Assembly (NCBI RefSeq): GCF_000467105.1
Contig: NZ_BATI01000040.1
Span: forward strand, 1-49,881
Direction: 5' to 3'
From: Aquipseudomonas alcaligenes NBRC 14159
Lineage (GTDB): Bacteria > Pseudomonadota > Gammaproteobacteria > Pseudomonadales > Pseudomonadaceae
DNA: 49,881 nt
Part shown: positions 25,376 through 34,006 of the stretch, piece after piece
Layout: every line of letters starts with the position of its first letter
Numbering within the stretch: the stretch's first letter is position 1
Translations under genes and position numbers: made by a program
Notes under the pieces: model-generated
What the model saw: only the letters and a program-made list of their open reading frames with translations
Databases searched by the model: none
What the model was told of the DNA's origin: nothing

Positions 25376-26982
25376 CCACTCGTACCCTCTTCATCGGCAT
25401 GGATGGCTGCACCTTCACCATCCTCGACGACCTCTGCGTGGAGAAGGACGGCCAGCCGGCCGTGATGCCCTTCCTCGGCGGCCTCATGGCCCGTGGTACT
25501 CGCGCCAAGCTGCGTTCGACGCCCAACCCGCTGACCCCGCCGGCCTGGGTCTCGCTGATGACCGGGCGCAGCCCGGGCAACCACGGCCTGCTGGATTTCA
25601 TCCGCGCCGAGGAGCGTAACGGCGACGTGTTCTTCACCCTCTACGACTCGCGTGACAACCGCGCCGAGACCATCTGGTCGATCGCCAGCCGCCAGGATCG
25701 CCGCGTCGCCGTGCTCAACCTGCCGTTCACCGCGCCGCCGCCCAAGGACCTCAACGGTTTCATGGTGCCGGGCTTCATCCCGTGGCGACACCTGCGCCGC
25801 AACACCGTGCCGGCCAACTTCTACGATCGCCTCAAGGAAGAGCTGCCGGGCTTCGATCCGAAGGAGCTGGCCTGGGACTTCGAGCAGGAGAAGCAGGCGG
25901 TCAATGACCTCACCGACGAAGACCGCGAGAACTGGGTGCGTTACCACCTGCCGCGCGAGAAGCAGTGGTTCGAGATCGCCAAGTTCCTGCTCAAGGAAGA
26001 GGCGCCGGAGCTGATGGCGGTGATGTTCGACGGCGTCGACAAGCTGCAGCACCAGGCCTGGCTGTTCCTCGATCCGGCCCTGCAGCACGACGGCGTCAGC
26101 GACTACCACAGGCGCATGCGCAAGCTGTGCCTGGACTACTTCCGCCAGCTCGATGGCTTCATCGAGGAACTGGTGACCCTGGCTGGTCCGGACGTGCAGG
26201 TGTTCATGGCCTCCGACCACGGCTTCACCGCCACCACCGAAGTGGTGCGGATCAACGCCTGGCTGTTCGAGAAGGGCTACCTGCACTGGAAGGAAGTGCT
26301 CGATCCGGACTCCGAGGCTGCCAAGCGTCGCGAGGAGAGCATGTTCGCCAACCTCGACTGGAGCAAGACCACCGCCTACTGCCGTACGCCGTCGAGCAAC
26401 GGCATCAACATCCGCGTGGCGCGCAATCCGGGCGAGACCGGGATCAAGCCGGAAGACTACGAGGTCTTCCGCGAGCAGCTGATCCTCGACATCAAGGAGC
26501 TCAAGGACCCGCTGACCGGCGAGAGCATCGTCGCCGAGATTCACCTGCGCGAGGAAGTCTTCGCCGGCCCGGCGATGATGGACGCGCCGGACCTGCTGCT
26601 GGTGCTGCGCGACTTCGGCTTCGTCTCGATCAAGAACAAGCTGCCGATCGTCGAGCCGCGCGAAGAACCGGCCGGTACCCACCACCCGGACGGCATCTTC
26701 ATCGCCTGCGGCCCGGGCATCCGCAAGGGTGTGCAGATCGAGCGCCGGCACATCTGCGACGTCGGTGCGACCCTGCTCTACAGCCAGGGCCTGGAAGTGC
26801 CCGGCGACTTCGAGGGCAAGGTGGCCAACGACATGTTCATCAAGCCCTGGCTGATCCAGAACCCGATCCGCATCGGCGAGGCCACCCGCGGGGTGAGCAA
26901 GGACGCCAACGCCGAGGGCATGGCCGACGACGAGAAGGACAAGCTGATGGCGCAGCTGCAGATGCTCGGCTACATGGAGTAA
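25372..26982 (+). CDS. Type I phosphodiesterase / nucleotide pyrophosphatase-like enzyme
   Basis: A 536-residue alkaline-phosphatase-superfamily enzyme, apparently cytoplasmic (no signal peptide). The metal ligands are complete: D11 (GMDGCTF), nucleophile T55 (NPLTPPAW), D220/D223 with H227 (FDGVDKLQH), D282 and H283 (SDHGF), and H437 (GTHHPDG). The family cleaves phosphodiesters and pyrophosphates such as nucleotide sugars, CoA-type or lipid phosphodiesters. The substrate here is unknown; ACP-phosphopantetheine, a nucleotide-activated head group or a phospholipid would all fit the setting. The ATG overlaps the ACP stop (ATGA). It is the second enzyme of this superfamily at the locus, besides the gene at 10797-11633. 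Confidence 0.87.
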   Translation: MTTRTLFIGMDGCTFTILDDLCVEKDGQPAVMPFLGGLMARGTRAKLRSTPNPLTPPAWVSLMTGRSPGNHGLLDFIRAEERNGDVFFTLYDSRDNRAETIWSIASRQDRRVAVLNLPFTAPPPKDLNGFMVPGFIPWRHLRRNTVPANFYDRLKEELPGFDPKELAWDFEQEKQAVNDLTDEDRENWVRYHLPREKQWFEIAKFLLKEEAPELMAVMFDGVDKLQHQAWLFLDPALQHDGVSDYHRRMRKLCLDYFRQLDGFIEELVTLAGPDVQVFMASDHGFTATTEVVRINAWLFEKGYLHWKEVLDPDSEAAKRREESMFANLDWSKTTAYCRTPSSNGINIRVARNPGETGIKPEDYEVFREQLILDIKELKDPLTGESIVAEIHLREEVFAGPAMMDAPDLLLVLRDFGFVSIKNKLPIVEPREEPAGTHHPDGIFIACGPGIRKGVQIERRHICDVGATLLYSQGLEVPGDFEGKVANDMFIKPWLIQNPIRIGEATRGVSKDANAEGMADDEKDKLMAQLQMLGYME

Positions 26983-26988
26983 CGCGCA

Positions 26989-29571
26989 ATGGCGATGGCC
27001 GAGGTCAACGGAGTCCGGCTGCACTACCAACAGCTGTCCTGCGAGCGCACGCAAGGCGAGGTCGAGGACGTGGTGCTGATCCACGGCCTCGCCGCCAACC
27101 TGGCGTTCTGGTATCTGCAGATCGGCCATGCGCTGGCACGCAATTATCGGGTGACCATGTACGACCTGCGCGGTCATGGTCGCTCGAGCATGCCGCAGCA
27201 GGGCTACACCCCGGCCGAACAGGCCGAGGACCTGCGTCAGTTGCTCGATCACCTGGGTATCGGTAGGGCGCATTTCATCGCCCACAGTTTCGGCGGCACC
27301 ATCGCGCTGAACCTGGCCTGCGAGCAGCCGCAGCGCTTTCGCAGCCTGACCATCGCCGATACGCACATCGCCGCCATTCGCAACGTCGGTGCCGACTGGC
27401 GCTATGCCGACCACATCCAGCGCATCCTGGACGACAACGGCATTGCCCTGAACACCCGCGAACCTTACTTCGGCTACCGCCTGCTCAAGGAGGCGGCGAC
27501 CCTGCAACTGAATCAGCGCGAGCTGCCGGAAGCGTTGCGCGAGCTGATCAACCCGCTGATGGGCGCTTCCGGCAAGCGCACTGCCGACCAGTGGGTGCGG
27601 CTGCTGGAAACCACCTCGGCGCAGGCCGAGCTGATGGGCGACGACGGCCTGGATGTGGAACGCCTGCGCCAGCTCGACTGCCCGATCCTGGCGATCTACG
27701 GCGAGCGTTCGCAGGCGGTGACCACTGGCGAGCTGCTGCTGAGCGTGTGGCCGCGCGCCGACTTCCGCCAGGTGCGCGGCGCCGGGCACTTCTTCCCGGC
27801 CTCGCGGCCGCAGAAGCTGATCCGTTCCTTCGAGTTCTTCCTGCGCCGCGCCAGTGGTCAGCGCCAGGGCCGTGCCGAGGATGACCAGACCAGGGCCTTC
27901 TTTCGCAGCGATCGCCTGTACAGCCGTGCCGAGCAGTGGTTCTACGCCACCCGCGAGGGCAAGGAGCAGGGGCCCTTCGGCGACTTCGACGAGGCCCTCG
28001 ACCATCTCAACGCCTTCATCGCCGAGGTGCTGGCGCGCAAGGTGCGCGCCGGGTCGATGTTCAACCTGCCGAGCAAGATGCGCGTGCCGGCCGGGCTCAA
28101 CGAGGACGATTTCCGTCTGATCGCGCGCAACGGTTTCGGCGACGGCATCAACGCTTATGCCCATGCCATGGCCTGGTTCAACGACCACCTGTATGTCGGT
28201 ACCACGCGTGGCAACTTCCCGCTGATGAAGGCGCGCCTGCCGATCAGCATGGACCCCTGGCCGGTGGAATGTCCGGCCAACCCCTTCGATCTCGATCTGC
28301 ACGCCGAGATCTGGCGCTACAACCCGCGCAAGGACGAGTGGAAACGGGTGTTCAAGGCGCCGACCATCGTCGGCAGCGACGGCTCGAAGATTCCCCGCGA
28401 GCTGGGCTTTCGCGGCATGTGCGTGTATCCCGGCAGCCCGGGGCACAAGCCGGCGCTGTTCGTCAGCACCTGGTCACCGGCCAAGGGACCGGGGCCGCTG
28501 TTGCTGCGCAGCGAGGACGGGCTGAACTTCACGCCCAGCTGCGAGCCGGGGCTGATGGGCCTGCCGGTAACCACCATCCGCACCATGGTCAGCTTCAAGG
28601 GGCGCATGTACACCACCCCGGCCGGCTCGCGTGGCGGCAACCCCAATGTCTCCTCGCACTCCATCGTCTACGAGAGCGCGGCGCCCGAGCTGGGACAGTG
28701 GGAGGCGGTCAGCGACTTCGGCTTCGGCGACGACGGCAACAAGACCATCTTCGAGATGTGTCCGTTCGGCGACCATCTGTACGTCGGCACCTTCAACCTG
28801 AGCGGCTACCAGGTGTGGCGCAGCACCTGCGAGAGCAAGCCCTACCACTGGGAGCAGGTGATCGCCGACGGCGCCGGCCGTGGTCCGCTCAACCAGTCGG
28901 TGCTGAGCATGTATCCCTTCAAGGGGGCGATGTACGTCGGCAGCGCCATCCAGGGCGGCGGCATCGACCGGCAGAACGGTGTGGGGCCGGCGCCGCCCGA
29001 GCTGATCCGCATCCACCCGGACAAACGCTGGGACCTGCTGGTGGGCGATGCACGGATGACCGACAGCGGCTGGAAGGAGCCGCTGTCGGGCTACATGGCC
29101 GGCTTCGACAACTTCTTCAACGGCTACTTCTGGCGCATGGCCGAGCACGAGGGCTGGCTGTACCTGTCGACCTTCGACTGGAGCGGCCTGCTCGGCTACG
29201 CCCGGCGCGACAGCTGGCCGGAGCCTTTCCTCAACATCGTCAACCATGTCGGCGAGCAGTTCATCTTCGAGCGCCAGTCGGGCTTCGACCTTTACCGCAG
29301 CTACGACGGCGAGAACTGGGTGCCGGTGACCACCGATGGCATGGGCAACCCCTACAACATCGGTATGCGCACCATCGTTTCCTCGCCCTACGGCCTGTTC
29401 CTCGGCGCTGCCAACCCCTTCGGTCCCAAGGTCTGGCCTCTGGGCGGGGACCGTTACATCGACAACCCGCGCGGCGGCTGCGAAGTGTTCTTCGCCCCGC
29501 GCAAACAGATGACCTCGGCCGCACCCAGCGCCGGTATCCGTGACCGGTCCACAGGAAGCCCCGTGCTATGA
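26989..29571 (+). CDS. Alpha/beta hydrolase fused to a probable beta-propeller
   Basis: An 860-residue fusion without a signal peptide. Residues 1-285 are an alpha/beta hydrolase with LIHGLAAN, nucleophile S100 (AHSFGG) and H267 (GAGHFF). At the usual Asp position the sequence reads IYGERSQ, so S241 replaces Asp and the acid may lie elsewhere. Residues 290-860 contain seven similar strands: HLYVGTT (about 400), ALFVSTW (489), RMYTTPA (539), HLYVGTF (596), AMYVGSA (647), WLYLSTF (723) and GLFLGAA (802). This suggests a seven-bladed propeller. As the synthases lack a thioesterase, the hydrolase could release or transfer the chain; this is inference. The start is 26989, with a second in-frame ATG 6 nt on. 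It overlaps the next gene by 4 nt. Confidence 0.85.
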   Translation: MAMAEVNGVRLHYQQLSCERTQGEVEDVVLIHGLAANLAFWYLQIGHALARNYRVTMYDLRGHGRSSMPQQGYTPAEQAEDLRQLLDHLGIGRAHFIAHSFGGTIALNLACEQPQRFRSLTIADTHIAAIRNVGADWRYADHIQRILDDNGIALNTREPYFGYRLLKEAATLQLNQRELPEALRELINPLMGASGKRTADQWVRLLETTSAQAELMGDDGLDVERLRQLDCPILAIYGERSQAVTTGELLLSVWPRADFRQVRGAGHFFPASRPQKLIRSFEFFLRRASGQRQGRAEDDQTRAFFRSDRLYSRAEQWFYATREGKEQGPFGDFDEALDHLNAFIAEVLARKVRAGSMFNLPSKMRVPAGLNEDDFRLIARNGFGDGINAYAHAMAWFNDHLYVGTTRGNFPLMKARLPISMDPWPVECPANPFDLDLHAEIWRYNPRKDEWKRVFKAPTIVGSDGSKIPRELGFRGMCVYPGSPGHKPALFVSTWSPAKGPGPLLLRSEDGLNFTPSCEPGLMGLPVTTIRTMVSFKGRMYTTPAGSRGGNPNVSSHSIVYESAAPELGQWEAVSDFGFGDDGNKTIFEMCPFGDHLYVGTFNLSGYQVWRSTCESKPYHWEQVIADGAGRGPLNQSVLSMYPFKGAMYVGSAIQGGGIDRQNGVGPAPPELIRIHPDKRWDLLVGDARMTDSGWKEPLSGYMAGFDNFFNGYFWRMAEHEGWLYLSTFDWSGLLGYARRDSWPEPFLNIVNHVGEQFIFERQSGFDLYRSYDGENWVPVTTDGMGNPYNIGMRTIVSSPYGLFLGAANPFGPKVWPLGGDRYIDNPRGGCEVFFAPRKQMTSAAPSAGIRDRSTGSPVL

Positions 29572-32102
29572 ACGGCAATATCTCCGCGAAGAAAGAGTCC
29601 GATCTCGGCGATGCCCGCAAGATCGCCACGCCACTGCTGCTGCGCAAGGGGCTGCAGGTATTCCTGCGCAACGGCCGGCAGGAGCCGCTGTATGTGGTGC
29701 TCGACCCGGCCAACCAGCTGCAATGGGAGCTGGAAACCCGGCAATTCTTCATCCTCGAGATGATGCAGGTGGACGAGGAGTTCGTCGCCATCGCGGCCAG
29801 CTATGAGCGGCGCTTTGCACAGATGCTCAGCCGTGGCGAGCTGGATGCGATGCTGGTCAACCTGATCGATCAGCGCCTGCTGGGCCTGGCCGCCGCTGCC
29901 CATCCGCTGGTGGCGCAGTACCGCGAGCAGCTGCAGGAAGACCTGCAGCGCCTGCTGGAGGAAAAGGTTGCGCGCTTTCGTGACAAGGCCACCCCGCCGG
30001 CGCGGCGCGAGGCGGCCGCTCCGGCCCCGGCACCGATCAGCGCGGCACCGCTCAAGACGGCGTCGCCGAGCCATGCTGCTGCCGCCAGCGATGCCGGGCG
30101 AGGCGCTGGCGAGCCGCTGCAGGCTGGGGTACGCGATGCGGCGGGGATGGACGACACCTTGCAGATCCCGGTCTTGCACCTGTTCAATCCGCATGGCCTG
30201 CTCAAGTCCCTGCAGGGCTGGCTGGAGCCCCTGAGGTACGGCGTCTTCGTCCTGCCGCTGCTGTTCGGGTTGGCCCTGGGTATCCTGCTCAACAACTATG
30301 GCCAGGCGCATCAGGATGCCACGCGGCTGTTGTCGGGCTTTGGTGCCGTTGGCCAGGTGCTGTTCAGCCTGTTCACCGTCAACCTGCTATGCACCCTGAC
30401 CCTGGCGCTCACCGCGCAGAAGTACCGCGGTACGGTGTACAGCCTGTCACTGGCCTTCATGCTCGGCTTCCTGCCGCGCTTCATGCCGCGCATCCGCCAT
30501 CTGGTTGGCTTGAGCCGGCGCGAACGTCTGTGGCTGCATGGTGGTCCGGTGCTGATGCGCCTGGCGCTGTTCAGCCTGGGCGTGTTCACCTGGTACCTGA
30601 GCCGTGCCTCCAACGGTACATTGCCGGTTGCCGGCCTGGCCCTGGCGATGACCAGTGGGGTGGCGCTGCTGCTGACGCTCAATCCGCTGTCGAAGAGCAG
30701 TGGCTATCACCTGATCGCGGTGCTGGTGAACGAGCCGCAGCTGCGCGGCAAGGCGTTCAAGGCGCTGTTCGGCCGGATCAAGGGCGATGCCTATCGCGAA
30801 GCCAACGACACCGCCCTGGTGGCCTATGGCCTGGCCTCGATCCTGTACTCGGTGCTGCTGTTCGTCATTGCCCTGCTGCTGGTCGGCAGCTGGTTGCAGG
30901 TCAACTTCGGCGGCACCGGCGTGCTGGCCTGCACGGTGCTGATCGGCTACCTGAGCGTGCTGACCTATCGCAAGTTCAAGTCGGCCAACGAGATGTACGA
31001 GCGCGCCATCCAGTACGAGCGCTGGAAGCGCCGCCGTTTGCCGGAAAACGTCGAGCAGAAGGTTGGCGCCCGCCCGGACAACAAGCTGGCGCGCTACACC
31101 GGGCGGGTGTTTGCCCTGTCGCTGCTGATCTGCCTGTTCCTGCCCTATCCCTACGAGCCGGGCGGCTCCTTCGTGATTCTGCCGACCGAGCAGCAGCAGG
31201 TGGCCAGCGATATCGGCGGCATCGTCACCGAGGTGCTGGTGGAAGGCGGCGAGCAGGTTAAGGCCGGTCAGGTGCTGGCGCGCCTGGCCACCGGCGACTT
31301 GGCCGCGCAGGTGAAGATTGCCGAGGCGCGCATCGCCGAGGAGCAGGCGATAGTCGCCGAGCTGAAGGCGCGACCGCGGGCGGAAGAGGTGGACGTGGCC
31401 CGGCGTAGCCTGGACATGGCGCGCACCCAGACCCAGTTCAGCCTGACCAACCACCAGCGCCATATCACCCTGCTGGCCAAGGGCGGTGTCTCCGCCCAGC
31501 AGGCCGACCAGGCGCGTCGCCAGTACGAAGTGGATCTGATGGCGGTGAAGGTCGCCGAGGCCAACCTGGCGCTGGTCAGCAGTGGTGCCACCCCGGACTC
31601 CATCGCCGCCGCCGAGGCGCAGGTACAGCGCTGGCAGAGTGAACGCAACCTGTACCAGGCGAAGATCGAGCGTTCGCAGCTGCGTGCACCGATGGACGGC
31701 AAGCTGATCACCCTGCTGCTCAAGCAGAAGGTCGGCAAGTTCCAGCCGCCGGGCGAACCCTTCGCCGTGGTGGAGAAGGCTGAGCGGGTGTTCGCCGAGA
31801 TCGAGGTACCGGAAACCGAGATCGGCTACGTGCAGCCGGGCGCGGTACTCAAGGTCAAGCCGCTGGCCTACTCGGACAGGCTGTTCGACGGCACCGTAAC
31901 GCAGATCGATGCCAACGTGGTGGAGAAGACCGCCGGCAAGTACGTCAAGGTGCTGACCGTGATCGACAACCCGGGCGGCGAGCTGAAGTCCGGCATGACT
32001 GGCTATGCCAAGTCCGCTGGTGAGACCCTGCCGGTGTGGAAGGCCTTCACTCGGGCGATCTTCCGCTTTATCGATGTGGAGCTGTGGTCGTGGATTCCGT
32101 GA
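29568..32102 (+). CDS. Membrane protein: inactive M50-like domain fused to HlyD adaptor
   Basis: An 844-residue protein. Residues 1-100 resemble a PqqD-like fold, a Pro/Ala-rich linker follows, and several membrane helices lie between about 220 and 530. Residues 540-844 are an HlyD/membrane-fusion adaptor with a split lipoyl domain around long helices and a barrel region. The layout matches M50 peptidase-HlyD fusions. However, the HExxH position reads CTLTL (275-279), followed by the family's ALTAQKYRG, and the NPxxKxDGY motif reads NPLSKSSGY (372-380), with S378 for Asp. It is thus a pseudo-peptidase and probably an envelope adaptor for the product. No ABC ATPase, RND pump or TolC-type gene is nearby. 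It is the last gene of the operon. Confidence 0.85.
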   Translation: MNGNISAKKESDLGDARKIATPLLLRKGLQVFLRNGRQEPLYVVLDPANQLQWELETRQFFILEMMQVDEEFVAIAASYERRFAQMLSRGELDAMLVNLIDQRLLGLAAAAHPLVAQYREQLQEDLQRLLEEKVARFRDKATPPARREAAAPAPAPISAAPLKTASPSHAAAASDAGRGAGEPLQAGVRDAAGMDDTLQIPVLHLFNPHGLLKSLQGWLEPLRYGVFVLPLLFGLALGILLNNYGQAHQDATRLLSGFGAVGQVLFSLFTVNLLCTLTLALTAQKYRGTVYSLSLAFMLGFLPRFMPRIRHLVGLSRRERLWLHGGPVLMRLALFSLGVFTWYLSRASNGTLPVAGLALAMTSGVALLLTLNPLSKSSGYHLIAVLVNEPQLRGKAFKALFGRIKGDAYREANDTALVAYGLASILYSVLLFVIALLLVGSWLQVNFGGTGVLACTVLIGYLSVLTYRKFKSANEMYERAIQYERWKRRRLPENVEQKVGARPDNKLARYTGRVFALSLLICLFLPYPYEPGGSFVILPTEQQQVASDIGGIVTEVLVEGGEQVKAGQVLARLATGDLAAQVKIAEARIAEEQAIVAELKARPRAEEVDVARRSLDMARTQTQFSLTNHQRHITLLAKGGVSAQQADQARRQYEVDLMAVKVAEANLALVSSGATPDSIAAAEAQVQRWQSERNLYQAKIERSQLRAPMDGKLITLLLKQKVGKFQPPGEPFAVVEKAERVFAEIEVPETEIGYVQPGAVLKVKPLAYSDRLFDGTVTQIDANVVEKTAGKYVKVLTVIDNPGGELKSGMTGYAKSAGETLPVWKAFTRAIFRFIDVELWSWIP

Positions 32103-32130
32103 TGGTGATCAATGCGTGATGGCTTTTGCT

Positions 32131-32154
32131 CCCTCTCCCGTTTACGGGAGAGGG
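32131..32154. repeat. Intergenic palindrome
   Basis: CCCTCTCCCG-TTTA-CGGGAGAGGG is a perfect 10-bp stem. It is followed by AGAGGGCTGGGG twice in tandem (about 32149-32172). I recall such elements as dispersed intergenic repeats in pseudomonads. It may also help stop the synthase transcript. Confidence 0.6.
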
Positions 32155-32228
32155 CTGGGGAGAGGGCTGGGGAGGGAGGGTATGGGGGGGCTGTGACCCT
32201 CTTTACTGTGCTGGCTGCCTCGGTCGTT

Positions 32229-32250
32229 CTCCCACACGTGGGCGTGGGAG
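32229..32250. repeat. Short inverted repeat in the repeat block
   Basis: CTCCCAC (32229-32235) and GTGGGAG (32244-32250) form a 7-bp stem with an 8-nt loop, between the palindrome at 32131 and the REP pair at 32261. Confidence 0.4.
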
Positions 32251-32260
32251 GCGCCGCCGT

Positions 32261-32320
32261 GTAGCCCGGATGCAATCCGGGAAACAGGCAGCTCCGCCCC
32301 CCGGATTGCATCCGGGCTAC
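32261..32320. repeat. REP-type inverted pair (REPIN-like)
   Basis: The 21-bp arm at 32261-32281 is exactly complementary to the arm at 32300-32320, with an 18-nt spacer. Each arm contains its own palindrome (CCCGGAT-GCA-ATCCGGG). Two REP hairpins in opposite orientation are the REPIN layout, mobilised in trans by RAYT transposases. No RAYT gene is in the window. Confidence 0.8.
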
Positions 32321-32328
32321 GAATGAAA

Positions 32329-32348
32329 ACACCGGCCTTGGCCGGTGT
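32329..32348. terminator. Bidirectional terminator
   Basis: ACACCGGC-CTTG-GCCGGTGT is a perfect 8-bp stem between convergent genes. It is followed by CTTTCGTTTCG on the plus strand and by GTTTTCATTC on the minus strand, so it can end both the synthase operon and the reductase gene. Confidence 0.75.
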
Positions 32349-32378
32349 CTTTCGTTTCGTAGGGGACTATCGCCAGGC

Positions 32379-33635
32379 TCAGGCTGCCGGTACCGGCAGC
32401 AGCTCCTTCAGCGGCCTGCTGTCGTCGGCCAGCTGCGCGTCTGTCACGGCAATGCCTTCGGCCACCAGGCGCTTGGCGGCGATGAAGTCCTGCGGGCGGT
32501 TCACCGTGTCGGCGGCCAGTACCTTGTCGCCCTTGAGGTAGAAGGCGCTGAAGCTGTCGGTTGCCGGGTCGCCGCGCAGTACCAGGCGTTCGAAGCCTTC
32601 GGCGAGGCCGACCATCTTCAGTTTCAGCTCGTACTGGTCGGACCAGAACCAGGGCACCGAGGCGTAGGTCTTGGCCTTGCCGGCCATGTTGGCGGCGGCC
32701 ACCCGTGACTGTTCCAGGGCATTGGGCACCGACTCCAGGCGCAGGCGGCGACCGAGCAGGGCGTTGGGATGGTTGGTGCAATCGCCGGCGGCGTAGATGT
32801 GCGGGTCGCTGGTCTGCGCGTGTTCGTCGACCAGGATGCCGTTGTCCACTTGCAGCCCGGCCTCGGCGGCCAGCTCGGTGTTGGCCAGCAGGCCGATGCC
32901 GACCACCACCAGGTCGGCCGCCAGGCGGCTGCCGTCGGCGCAGAGCACGGCCGTGACCGTATCGCCCGTTACTTCCAGGTCGGCCACCTGCACGCCGGTA
33001 CGGATATCCACCCCGGCCTCGCGGTGCTTGCGCTCGTAGTAGGCCGACAGCTCGGCGGCGGTAACCCGCTGCAGCACCCGTGGCAGGGCTTCCAGCACGG
33101 TGACCTGGAGGCCCTGGGCGATGGCCGAGGCCGCCACCTCCAGGCCGATGTAGCCGCCACCGACGATGGCCAGGCGCTTGCCCGGTGCCAGCTGGGCGCG
33201 GATCTGCTCGACATCATCCAGGGTGCGCAGGTAGTGGAGGTTGGCGCAGCGCTCGGCGACCGCGGCATTCGGCACGCTCAGCGGGCGTGGGCGGCCGCCG
33301 GTGGCGATGGCCAGCTTGTCGTAGGCCAGCTGCGAGCCGTCGGCCAGCTCCAGGCGCTGGTTGGCGCGGTCGATACGGCTGACGCGCACGCTGCCGATGA
33401 ACTCCACATTGGCCTTGTCGTAAGCCATCTGCGGGCGGATCGACAGGCTGCTCTTCTCCACGCTGCCGGCCAGGTAGGCCTTGGACAGCGGCGGGCGGTG
33501 GTAGGGCAGGTGGGCTTCCTCACCGAGCAGCAGGATGCGGCCCTCCCAGCCCTCGTTGCGCAGGGCAATGGCCAGTTCGCCGCCGGCATGGCCGGCACCG
33601 ATGATGATGGCGGTGGAGGATGCAGCGTCGGTCAT
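32379..33635 (-). CDS. Ferredoxin/rubredoxin reductase-like FAD oxidoreductase
   Basis: A 418-residue NAD(P)H:acceptor flavoprotein of the putidaredoxin/rubredoxin reductase type. FAD binding uses GAGHAGGELA near the N-terminus, NAD binding uses GGGYIGLEVA near residue 155, and the second FAD motif is IYAAGDCTNHPN. A reductase C-terminal domain follows from about 325. It would pass electrons from NAD(P)H to a ferredoxin or rubredoxin for an oxygenase. No such partner is adjacent. I chose the ATG at 33635 (MTDAASS). It is monocistronic and convergent with the synthase operon, so a link to that pathway is not implied. Confidence 0.88.
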   Translation of the reverse strand: MTDAASSTAIIIGAGHAGGELAIALRNEGWEGRILLLGEEAHLPYHRPPLSKAYLAGSVEKSSLSIRPQMAYDKANVEFIGSVRVSRIDRANQRLELADGSQLAYDKLAIATGGRPRPLSVPNAAVAERCANLHYLRTLDDVEQIRAQLAPGKRLAIVGGGYIGLEVAASAIAQGLQVTVLEALPRVLQRVTAAELSAYYERKHREAGVDIRTGVQVADLEVTGDTVTAVLCADGSRLAADLVVVGIGLLANTELAAEAGLQVDNGILVDEHAQTSDPHIYAAGDCTNHPNALLGRRLRLESVPNALEQSRVAAANMAGKAKTYASVPWFWSDQYELKLKMVGLAEGFERLVLRGDPATDSFSAFYLKGDKVLAADTVNRPQDFIAAKRLVAEGIAVTDAQLADDSRPLKELLPVPAA

Positions 33636-34006
33636 GGCGGGCTCTCGGGCAGATGGCAATGCCCGCTAGTGTAAGCATCCGCGCCGGCCAAGTCCCGGCC
33701 GAAGATGCCAATCGTCATGCCAGACGCACGGCCAGTCGCGCAGTACGTGAGGCTGCCCCGACCCCAGCGGAGCTGGCGGTTGGCGCCGCGCTGACCTTCA
33801 GGGGCCGCCGACCAGCATGAACAGGAGTGATGGCAGGAACGTGAATCAGGTGAGCAGGCAGACAAGGGGTGTCGCGTTTTTCCGTCCCCGGACCTGTTGG
33901 GCTACGCGATAATGCCTCGGGCAGCCGCGCCGGGGCTTCTTTATTGACCCTGACGGCGCTTTTCTATATTTCAGACAGTGGGCCACAAGGCGGGCGGCGA
34001 TATTCG
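33636..34006 (+). other. Spacer upstream of the diguanylate cyclase
   Basis: 371 nt between two divergent genes. Apart from the promoter candidate at 33944-33970, I see no gene, repeat or clear structure here. Confidence 0.5.
33944..33970 (+). promoter_or_regulatory. Candidate promoter of the diguanylate cyclase gene
   Basis: TTGACC (33944-33949) and TATATT (33965-33970) each match sigma70 consensus at 5 of 6 bases. The spacer is only 15 nt, so the promoter may be weak or need an activator. It lies 36 nt before the ATG at 34007. Confidence 0.4.

Noticed and set aside
25303..28446. A 1047-codon open frame on the minus strand
   Set aside because: It spans three real genes of the operon on the other strand and reads as a Val/His/Ala/Gln-rich shadow without domains.
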